From assembly GCA_009781955.1 (NCBI GenBank), contig WQUT01000027.1:1-5723 (forward strand): a DNA stretch of 5,723 bases, in the 5' to 3' direction. The notes under the pieces are model-generated. The model worked only from the letters and a program-made list of their open reading frames with translations, was not told the DNA's origin and made no database searches. Position numbers and translations under genes: made by a program. Shown here in pieces: positions 1 through 4,239 of this stretch. Source of the stretch: Pseudomonadota bacterium (GTDB lineage Bacteria > Pseudomonadota > Alphaproteobacteria > Rs-D84). Numbering within the stretch: the stretch's first letter is position 1; every line of letters starts with the position of its first letter.

Positions 1-22
1 TTGAAAATTATGAGCGCGAATT

Positions 23-39
23 GCCCTTCTCAGAAGGGC
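23..39. repeat. Short perfect hairpin next to the left palindrome
   Basis: A 7-bp perfect stem (23-29 pairs with 33-39) closes a TCA loop. No T-run follows on the plus strand, so it does not look like an intrinsic terminator. It abuts the larger palindrome at 39-92, and the two probably belong to one repeat unit. The gene to its left lies outside the window, so a role in that gene's 3' end cannot be judged. Confidence 0.5.
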
Positions 40-92
40 CGGAAAGCTTTGAGTTCGCAAGCATAGCGCGGCGAACGATATTAGCTTTCCGG
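39..92. repeat. Imperfect 54-bp palindrome (REP/MITE-like) upstream of the tRNA promoter
   Basis: CCGGAAAGCT (39-48) is the exact reverse complement of AGCTTTCCGG (83-92). An inner pair, GTTCGC (53-58) and GCGAAC (71-76), continues the symmetry. The result is a long extrudable stem with a small internal loop and a GC-rich apical loop. It contains no gene. It could be an intergenic palindromic repeat or a remnant of a small non-autonomous element. Its copy number elsewhere in the genome is unknown from this window. Confidence 0.55.
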
Positions 93-109
93 GGTAGTCA
101 AAAATCCGC

Positions 110-137
110 TGGACTTTTGCGCGCGCGCGTTTATAAT
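110..137 (+). promoter_or_regulatory. Probable promoter of tRNA-Gly
   Basis: A perfect -10 box TATAAT lies at 132-137, 12 bases before the mature tRNA 5' end. TGGACT at 110-115 (4 of 6 matches to TTGACA) sits 16 bases upstream as a plausible -35. Transcription would start near 144, leaving a leader of only a few bases for RNase P to remove. The spacer contains an unbroken alternating GC run (119-129). The region just after the -10 is C-rich (TCCCACG), the sort of discriminator seen in stringently controlled stable-RNA promoters; that control is an inference. Confidence 0.6.
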
Positions 138-149
138 TCCCACGGCAAT

Positions 150-223
150 GCGGGCGTAGTCCAATGGTAGAATGCGAGCTTCCCAAGCTTGAGACGAGGG
201 TTCGATTCCCTTCGCCCGCACCA
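150..223 (+). tRNA. tRNA-Gly, anticodon CCC
   Basis: The full cloverleaf can be folded by eye. A 7-bp acceptor stem is formed by 150-156 with 213-219. The anticodon arm is 175-179 with 187-191 around the loop TTCCCAA, giving anticodon CCC at 182-184, which reads GGG glycine codons. The T arm is 196-200 with 208-212 around TTCGATT. CCA is encoded at 221-223 and is followed by a second CCA. The sequence closely resembles the E. coli tRNA-Gly(CCC) type. Two oddities stand out: the D stem (159-162 with 170-173) has a C·A mismatch at 161/171 and a G·U at 159/173, and the discriminator base at 220 is A, where bacterial tRNA-Gly usually has U. It stands alone, with its own promoter. Confidence 0.93.
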
Positions 224-224
224 C

Positions 225-260
225 CAATTTTCCCCGAGCAAAGCGAGGAATGGAAAATTG
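225..260. repeat. Inverted repeat directly after the tRNA
   Basis: CAATTTTCC (225-233) pairs perfectly with GGAAAATTG (252-260), enclosing an 18-base purine-rich loop. It starts one base after the tRNA CCA end. It could help define the tRNA transcript's 3' end, but there is no T-run after the plus-strand stem, so a terminator role is not established. Confidence 0.5.
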
Positions 261-261
261 A

Positions 262-301
262 GTGCCCGCCGAAGCCCGCAGGGCGAAGGCTGGGCTTGCA
301 C
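262..301. repeat. GC-rich stem-loop with GAA/GAA internal loop
   Basis: GCCC (264-267) pairs with GGGC (292-295), GCC (268-270) with GGC (288-290), and GCCC (274-277) with GGGC (281-284) around a GCA loop. A symmetric GAA/GAA internal loop lies between the last two helices. GTGC and GCAC also mark the outer ends (262-265, 298-301). No coding gene explains it. It lies downstream of the minus-strand hypothetical gene and of the tRNA, so it could be a transcript-stabilising or transcript-ending structure for either, or a dispersed repeat. The rest of 1-348 shows no protein gene. Confidence 0.45.
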
Positions 302-348
302 GATTTACGGACCGGGGCAGATTTTGGGAGAGATATAGCCTAGCGGTT

Positions 349-807
349 TTATTTTTTCCGGGCTTTATTATTTCGCTGCTGGTTCAGATACCGGTCTTTG
401 CGACGCTTTATTATTTCGTTTCCGGCGCTGTCAACCAATATTTCGGTCCTTATTGACCGGCCGCTTTCATTCGCCCCTTTCAAGATAATCTTTATAGTTC
501 CAGTGTTAATGAACGTCGTTATGCTGATAAAATATCTGGTTTTGTATTTGTCGGTGTATTTGTATTCCACGGTTTCGGACTTGTCATTGAAAACTTCGCG
601 AATCCGCGCGAAATTAAACCCCGGCTTGGCGTCCGAAGACTTATGGTTAAGCGCGACCGGGTCCATGTCATCGGGCGCGGCCGGGACGGGCCTTAACCTG
701 ACTTTGACCTGGCTGTATCCGGGGGTTCTGCTGACCGAGCATAAAAAATACGACTCGCGTATTTCAATCAGCCAGCTTTCTTTCATTTGCCTGTTCGTCT
801 TTTGCAT
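349..807 (-). CDS. Hypothetical protein, 152 aa as read; 5' end uncertain
   Basis: I do not recognise this family. The reading frame runs from ATG at 807 to TAA at 351-349. Residues 1-20 are helix-prone. From about residue 30 the chain looks beta-rich, with alternating hydrophobics at 33-38, 92-109 and 118-127, and it ends in a highly basic tail (134-152). The same frame stays open for 17 codons upstream of the ATG and encodes an amphipathic, coiled-coil-like stretch, then meets TGA at 861-859. The ATG at 807 has no convincing ribosome binding site. A hydrophobic N-terminus beginning at ATG 901 lies in another frame and could be the real start if there is a 1-nt frameshift. The gene follows the LysM gene on the same strand and may share its transcript; no strong -35/-10 pair was seen between them, only a TATAAT at 929-924. 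It could be a membrane-anchored or periplasmic partner of the LysM protein, but no function can be assigned. Confidence 0.55.
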   Translation of the reverse strand: MQKTNRQMKESWLIEIRESYFLCSVSRTPGYSQVKVRLRPVPAAPDDMDPVALNHKSSDAKPGFNFARIREVFNDKSETVEYKYTDKYKTRYFISITTFINTGTIKIILKGANESGRSIRTEILVDSAGNEIIKRRKDRYLNQQRNNKARKK

Positions 808-844
808 TTCATCAAGCTTTCGGTTCTGGAGTGCGACAATACTG

Positions 845-901
845 TCACTGCGCTGTAATCACCATGATTCCAATCATCTTTAAATTGAGAAAATATATCA
901 T
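845..901 (-). other. Possible displaced N-terminus of the downstream hypothetical gene
   Basis: An 18-codon frame starts at ATG 901 and stops at TGA 847-845. Its product is mostly hydrophobic (MIYFLNLKMIGIMVITAQ), like a signal anchor. It overlaps the upstream open extension of the 349-807 gene in the next frame. A single-base change around 850-862 would join the hydrophobic start to the coiled-coil and the rest of that protein. This is an inference: the segment is short, the joined membrane helix would be shorter than usual, and no clear Shine-Dalgarno precedes the ATG. Confidence 0.3.
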
Positions 902-971
902 CGCTTACTATTGTATTAAATTTATTATACTTTCGGCCTTGCTTTTTTTCTTTGCTGGTATATTGCATGTT

Positions 972-2093
972 TTATTTCGCCTTTACGGGTATCTGCAGCT
1001 TTTGCTTTGGATAAATCAAATCGGGGTTGGCGATATTGTTCTTTGCCGCGATGATGGTGAACAACGGCCCGCGGCCCAGAAAATTCCGCGCGATAAACCA
1101 CAGGCAATCGTCGCGGCGCACGGTATAGAACGTGTCGTCCGCGCCGGTCATTTCCGGCATTATGAACTTGTGCGTGACGGTCGCGGCGGTGTTGCCCAGG
1201 CTGTCGTGCAAACGGATATCCAGTTTGTATTCCTGACCCGGATTCAATTTGCCGACATCCGCGCCCAGGCCGAAATTCTTGTGGTCGCTTACCCGCGCGA
1301 ATCCCAGATCCCGGCCGTCCAATGACAGCGATACGCGCAGGCGCGGAATGGCCGAACCCTGGGCCACAATCCGTCCGTTCGCCAGATAGTCTATCTTGGT
1401 CACGACCAAGTCGCCGTCGGACAGTTTCGGCGATTGCAACAGCTGGCTGCCCTCTGCCGTCATCAACAGAGACATTGAATTCTCGGCCCCGTCCGGCGCC
1501 ATATAGACAAATACCAATGCGTCGGTCGCATCGTTGGAATCCACCGCGACCAGGCGTATCACATAATTTCCGGCATCATACTTTTTGGCCGGCGCATACA
1601 CGAATTCGCCGTTCTTGTCCCCGGCGACGGTCGCGACGATTTCCTTGTTCATCATCACGGACACGCTTTTGTTCGGCAGATACCGGCCGGCGATGACAAT
1701 GCGCCCGCCGTTTTCTATGCGAACCAAATCAAACGAAGGCTGAACTTTTTCATTTATGACAACGGTATTCGTCGTCGGTTCCGGCACGGGCGCGACGCGG
1801 GCGCATCCGCGCATTGGCAAAACGGCCCAAAGAATCAATAAAATTATGATAATCGCGCAAAGTATCGGAAACCAGTATGCCAGCCATCCGCCTTTGCCGC
1901 GGCGCGATGCGGCGGGGGCGGGGTTATCCGCGCGCGCGCGGACGTGGGATCTTTTCTTTGCGGGGACCAGTTTCTCGGCGCCTTTGCGGCCGGCCCTCCA
2001 TTGGGACTGTTTCTCCAACGCTTCGTCCACTATGTCATTGGTATCTTTCTTGATAGTTCCGATGTCGGAAAATCTTTCTTTCTTTCTAAACAT
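972..2093 (-). CDS. Membrane-anchored LysM protein with Ig-like domains
   Basis: A 373-residue inner-membrane-anchored envelope protein, probably a periplasmic peptidoglycan-binding factor. A basic cytoplasmic N-terminus (1-69) is followed by one transmembrane helix (about 70-92). A proline-rich linker leads to two related beta-rich domains resembling bacterial Ig-like folds (about 118-199 and 226-312). A C-terminal LysM domain follows (about 321-370), with the YTVRRDDCLWFIA start and the NPDLIYPKQKLQIP end typical of the family; the usual GDT/GDS is DDC here. LysM domains bind N-acetylglucosamine-containing glycans. No catalytic hydrolase domain is present. I chose ATG 2093 because AAGGAA lies 8 bases upstream and a good promoter lies at 2237-2208; an in-frame ATG at 2303 would lie upstream of that promoter. 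The gene diverges from pfk and is followed on its strand by the hypothetical gene ending at 349. Confidence 0.85.
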   Translation of the reverse strand: MFRKKERFSDIGTIKKDTNDIVDEALEKQSQWRAGRKGAEKLVPAKKRSHVRARADNPAPAASRRGKGGWLAYWFPILCAIIIILLILWAVLPMRGCARVAPVPEPTTNTVVINEKVQPSFDLVRIENGGRIVIAGRYLPNKSVSVMMNKEIVATVAGDKNGEFVYAPAKKYDAGNYVIRLVAVDSNDATDALVFVYMAPDGAENSMSLLMTAEGSQLLQSPKLSDGDLVVTKIDYLANGRIVAQGSAIPRLRVSLSLDGRDLGFARVSDHKNFGLGADVGKLNPGQEYKLDIRLHDSLGNTAATVTHKFIMPEMTGADDTFYTVRRDDCLWFIARNFLGRGPLFTIIAAKNNIANPDLIYPKQKLQIPVKAK

Positions 2094-2201
2094 GGCGCGT
2101 TTCCTTCGTGTTCCCCCAACTGCGAGGGGGGGTGCCGTCGCTTTGCGGCGGCGGGGCGGGTCGTTGACCCGTGGAAATTCTCCTCTCTCCGCGCTCCTAC
2201 G
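2094..2201 (-). promoter_or_regulatory. Hairpin-rich 5' leader of the LysM gene
   Basis: About 107 nt separate the predicted transcription start (near 2201) from the ATG at 2093. In this leader are three short stem-loops: CGGGTC/GACCCG around 3 bases (2157-2171), an 8-bp stem around 3 bases at 2134-2152 with one C·A mismatch on the transcribed strand, and C5/G5 around 8 bases (2113-2130). The ribosome binding site AAGGAA follows the last of them. The leader matches no riboswitch class I know. It could set translation rate, or be a decayed palindromic repeat. Confidence 0.45.
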
Positions 2202-2207
2202 CCCCAT

Positions 2208-2237
2208 AGCATAGCATCCGTATAAAGTGTTTGTCAA
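2208..2237 (-). promoter_or_regulatory. Promoter of the LysM gene
   Basis: Read on the minus strand, a perfect TTGACA -35 (2237-2232) is followed after 18 bases by TATGCT (2213-2208), four of six matches to TATAAT. Transcription would start near 2201. This placement excludes the longer upstream starts in the same frame at 2303 and 2207, and supports initiation at 2093. Confidence 0.65.
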
Positions 2238-2251
2238 TATTAAAATCTTGT

Positions 2252-2275
2252 GGGGGACGGATATTATCCGCCCCC
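2252..2275. promoter_or_regulatory. Strong hairpin/operator-like palindrome between divergent genes
   Basis: GGGGG (2252-2256) pairs with CCCCC (2271-2275), and CGGAT (2258-2262) pairs with ATCCG (2266-2270), leaving a single bulged A at 2257 and a 3-base loop. It lies upstream of both divergent transcription units: about 50 bases before the pfk ribosome binding site, and just upstream of the LysM -35. Because it precedes both starts, it is more likely a protein-binding palindrome or a dispersed repeat than a terminator. Confidence 0.45.
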
Positions 2276-2298
2276 TATAAAAATTCACGTTTTTATGA

Positions 2299-2304
2299 TA
2301 CAAT
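2299..2304 (+). promoter_or_regulatory. Possible -10 box of pfk
   Basis: TACAAT (2299-2304), overlapped by TATGAT (2294-2299), lies in an AT-rich stretch just upstream of the pfk ribosome binding site. No good -35 is found at the expected distance, where the G5/C5 hairpin and TATAAA lie. Expression from here may therefore need an activator bound over the hairpin; that is speculative. Confidence 0.3.
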
Positions 2305-2326
2305 AAAATGATAAAAGGAAGGACCC

Positions 2327-3424
2327 ATGACCAAAAAAATAGCGATTATGACGACCGGCGGCGACTGTTCCGGATTGAATTCCGTTGTGCGGCGGCTGGC
2401 CGTCGCGGGAATTTCGCGCGGACACAAAATGATCGGCATCCTGGACGGCACGGACGGATTATCGCGCGAGAACGCCCCCCACTTTATAGAATTTGATTAC
2501 AACACTCTGCCGGCCGAGAACGCGCGGCTGTCGGGTTCATACCTGCGCAATGGGAATTCTCATTCGTTAAATTTTGAAACCGCGGCGAAATCCGGCCAGC
2601 ACGAGATTTTTTCCGCGCGGATGAAGAAAGCGATGGCGATCCTGGGCCTGGACGCGATGATTCTGGTCGGCGGGAACGGATCGCTGTCCATGGCGAACAA
2701 GACGCGCGCGCTGTATTCCGACCTGCAGCTGATCGGGATTCCGAAAACCATAGACATGGACATACCGCTGACCGACACCACGATCGGATTTGCTACCGCG
2801 GTCCAGCAATTGGCCGGCTTCTGCGACCAGCTGATTCTGACCGCGCGATCGCACCATCGCTGGTTCATCGTGCAAACCATGGGGCGCAATGTCGGGATGC
2901 TGGCGTTATCCGCCGGAATCGCGGCGGGCGCGGATGCGATTCTGATGCCGGAAATAAAATTCGTGCCGGAAAACCTGGCCGCGCATTGCGAAAAGATTCA
3001 GACCGGGCAGGGCCGCGATTACGGAATCATCATTGTGGCCGAAGGAATCCGCATCCGCGGTCATTCGGGCGAACCGGCCGAAATCATCAGCCGTTTATTG
3101 AAAAAGCGCGACATTCACAATCGCGTCAGCTTTCCGGAACATATCCAGCGGGCGGGCGATACAACCGCGCCGGATCGGATTCTGGCCGCGCAGATGGCGG
3201 ATTGCGCGCTGGCCGCCATTGAAAACAATGAAACCAACATGATGGTGGCGATACGCGACGGGGTTTGCAAAACCGTATCCTTGGCCGATATGTTCGCGGC
3301 CGGCGATATCAAGCCCGACCCGAACATTCCCGGGCTGTCCGTGTCCGACGCGCTTGTGCCGCCCGATCACCCCTTATTGTCCGTCGCGATGAACATGGGG
3401 ATTTATATAGGGGAGAGGAAGTGA
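2327..3424 (+). CDS. 6-phosphofructokinase, PfkA family (365 aa), likely ATP-type with Lys at position 124
   Basis: A complete member of the PfkA superfamily, the cytoplasmic glycolytic enzyme that phosphorylates fructose 6-phosphate to fructose 1,6-bisphosphate. Visible motifs are TTGGDCSGLN (9-18, nucleotide loop), GGNGS (115-119), PKTIDMD (139-145, with the catalytic base D143), MGR (185-187), PE (208-209) and HIQRAG (272-277, sugar-phosphate contacts). The residue equivalent to E. coli Gly104 is Gly (G118), which favours ATP over pyrophosphate as donor. The residue equivalent to Gly124 is Lys (K140), as in pyrophosphate enzymes and group III ATP enzymes. The equivalent of Asp103, which coordinates magnesium, is Asn (N117), and TIDND has become TIDMD; both are unusual. 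Length suits the 350-400-residue subfamily. AAGGAAGGA (2315-2323) is a strong ribosome binding site for ATG 2327. The gene is monocistronic and divergent from the LysM gene, and a palindromic element starts 4 nt past its stop. Confidence 0.92.
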   Translation: MTKKIAIMTTGGDCSGLNSVVRRLAVAGISRGHKMIGILDGTDGLSRENAPHFIEFDYNTLPAENARLSGSYLRNGNSHSLNFETAAKSGQHEIFSARMKKAMAILGLDAMILVGGNGSLSMANKTRALYSDLQLIGIPKTIDMDIPLTDTTIGFATAVQQLAGFCDQLILTARSHHRWFIVQTMGRNVGMLALSAGIAAGADAILMPEIKFVPENLAAHCEKIQTGQGRDYGIIIVAEGIRIRGHSGEPAEIISRLLKKRDIHNRVSFPEHIQRAGDTTAPDRILAAQMADCALAAIENNETNMMVAIRDGVCKTVSLADMFAAGDIKPDPNIPGLSVSDALVPPDHPLLSVAMNMGIYIGERK

Positions 3425-3434
3425 AACCTAAACT

Positions 3435-3571
3435 GAGTCCGTCATTCCGTTGCGGCGGCTTTGCCGCCGACAACGGAATCTAGGTAAATAAAGCTACGCG
3501 CTTTGCGCGCACGTAATCAACCTGGATTCCGGCGTTCGCGCGCCATGGCGCGCCGCCGGAATGACGGACTC
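3435..3571. repeat. Palindromic element A (137 bp, three nested hairpins)
   Basis: The outer 15 bases, GAGTCCGTCATTCCG (3435-3449), are the perfect reverse complement of 3557-3571. Inside are three hairpins. The left one is 3444-3452 with 3471-3479, plus an inner GGCGGC/GCCGCC stem. The central one is CGCGC/GCGCG around TTT (3497-3509). The right one is 3526-3534 with 3554-3562, enclosing a perfect 16-base palindrome centred on CCATGG. The CGTCATTCC...GGAATCCAGG style resembles dispersed repeats common in alphaproteobacterial genomes. Its left boundary lies 10 bases after the pfk stop. Confidence 0.8.
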
Positions 3572-3577
3572 TTTTTT
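3526..3577 (+). terminator. Likely intrinsic terminator of pfk, built from element A
   Basis: The right hairpin of element A (and, with the left arm, the 15-bp outer stem ending at 3571) is followed immediately by six Ts (3572-3577). A GC-rich stem plus T-run is the standard rho-independent form. It would end pfk transcription before the nuclease gene at 3598. Confidence 0.6.
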
Positions 3578-3597
3578 AGAAAACATGGTAACTTAAA

Positions 3598-4041
3598 ATG
3601 ATTGAAAAAGGTGGCTATGTTTATATCGTTACAAACAAGCGCAACGGAACACTGTATGTCGGCGTAACCAACGATTTAATGAAACGCGCCGCAGAACACA
3701 AGAATAAAAGATACGGTGGCTTTACGGCTAAATATGATGCAAATAAATTAGTTTACTATGAAACATTCCCCGATATAGAATCTGCTATACGGCGCGAGAA
3801 GCAACTAAAAGATTGGAACAGAAATTGGAAAAAGGATTTGATAGAAAAAATGAATCCGGAATGGGAAGACTTGTGGTGGAAATTCATAAAAGAATCCGCA
3901 AATGTTATCCCGTCACCTGAATATGATTCTGAAAAAATAAATATCAAAATGACGGATGACAGTATTATTTATAATGTTAAAAGTCCGTTGTTCAAGAAAA
4001 TAAATAAAAGTAATGAAGCAATAAAAGAAAAGAAACAGTAA
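3598..4041 (+). CDS. Small GIY-YIG endonuclease (COG2827-like) with C-terminal extension
   Basis: A 147-residue protein. Residues 5-92 form a GIY-YIG nuclease domain: YVY (7-9) and YVG (20-22) stand for the two name motifs, and R30, H34 and E67 (in AIRREKQLKDW) match the catalytic arginine, the conserved histidine and the metal-binding glutamate. The family cuts DNA through one divalent metal; small stand-alone members have no settled biological role. They usually end near residue 90-95. Here an extra ~53-residue, hydrophilic, Asn/Lys/Glu-rich tail follows, with no motif I recognise. The gene is much more AT-rich than pfk upstream, suggesting separate acquisition. It has no clear Shine-Dalgarno, and a 3-codon frame (ATG 3585 to TAA 3596) ends one base before its ATG. 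It lies between palindromic elements A and B. Confidence 0.88.
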   Translation: MIEKGGYVYIVTNKRNGTLYVGVTNDLMKRAAEHKNKRYGGFTAKYDANKLVYYETFPDIESAIRREKQLKDWNRNWKKDLIEKMNPEWEDLWWKFIKESANVIPSPEYDSEKINIKMTDDSIIYNVKSPLFKKINKSNEAIKEKKQ

Positions 4042-4056
4042 AAGCAACAACAAAAT

Positions 4057-4196
4057 GAGCCCGTCATTCCGGCGGCGCGACGTAAGGAGCGAACGCCGGA
4101 ATCCAGGTGAAATAAAGCCGCGCGGCTATGCCGCGCACGTAATTAACCTGGATTCCGTTGTTCTCGCCTGCGGCGAGCCAACGGAATGACGGGCTC
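4057..4196. repeat. Palindromic element B (140 bp, three nested hairpins)
   Basis: GAGCCCGTCATTCCG (4057-4071) is the perfect reverse complement of 4182-4196. The inner hairpins are 4066-4074 with 4094-4102 (CCGGCG type), GCGCGGC/GCCGCGC around TAT (4120-4136), and 4152-4160 with 4179-4187 (CCGTTG type) enclosing CTCGCC/GGCGAG (4163-4177). It is the counterpart of element A and lies between the convergent nuclease and membrane-protein genes. On the minus strand the outer stem is followed by ATTTTGTTGTT, so it may also stop transcription arriving from the right. Confidence 0.8.
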
Positions 4197-4207
4197 AGTT
4201 TAGTCGG

Positions 4208-4239
4208 CCGGTGAAATAGAAAATCGGATTTTTTACCGG
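4208..4239. repeat. Weak inverted repeat at the 3' end of the membrane-protein gene
   Basis: CCGGT (4208-4212) pairs with ACCGG (4235-4239) across the stop codon of the minus-strand gene. An AT-rich AAAATC/GATTTT pair lies inside. It could contribute to ending the NUDIX operon transcript, but the stem is short and the neighbouring element B is the stronger candidate. Confidence 0.25.

Larger units (their letters stand above)
3428..4203 (+). mobile_element. Candidate GIY-YIG mobile unit bounded by 25-bp terminal inverted repeats
   Basis: Positions 3428-3452 and 4179-4203 are reverse complements with one mismatch (T3438 against the base equivalent to C, i.e. G4193 on the plus strand). The match includes seven bases (CTAAACT) outside the palindromic core. 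Between these ends lie two roughly 140-bp palindromic elements and one AT-rich GIY-YIG nuclease gene, and nothing else. No target-site duplication is visible (flanks GAAAC on the left, TCGGC on the right). Whether the nuclease mobilises the unit is inference. The alternative is two independently acquired dispersed repeats flanking an ordinary gene. Confidence 0.45.

Noticed and set aside
262..456. Plus-strand frame starting at GTG 262 encoding a partly hydrophobic 64-residue peptide
   Set aside because: Its first part translates the stem-loop at 262-301 and its last part is antisense to the minus-strand gene. It has no ribosome binding site.
398..883. Plus-strand 161-residue frame antisense to the hypothetical gene
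   Set aside because: Its hydrophobicity and Ser/Leu richness mirror the Lys/Asn/Asp codons of the opposite strand. The minus-strand product looks more like a real protein, though the margin here is not large.
783..968. Minus-strand 61-residue frame starting just after the LysM stop
   Set aside because: No ribosome binding site and no recognisable features, and it overlaps the open extension of the hypothetical gene. More likely a by-product of the possible frameshift.
2094..2303. Longer 443-residue start for the LysM gene at ATG 2303
   Set aside because: It would lie upstream of the TTGACA/TATGCT promoter, and the extra residues translate hairpins. ATG 2093 has a good ribosome binding site.
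3435..4196. Two similar palindromic repeats considered as a CRISPR array
   Set aside because: Only two copies, about 485 bp apart with a gene between them, 140 bp long and internally palindromic. No spacer periodicity and no cas gene.
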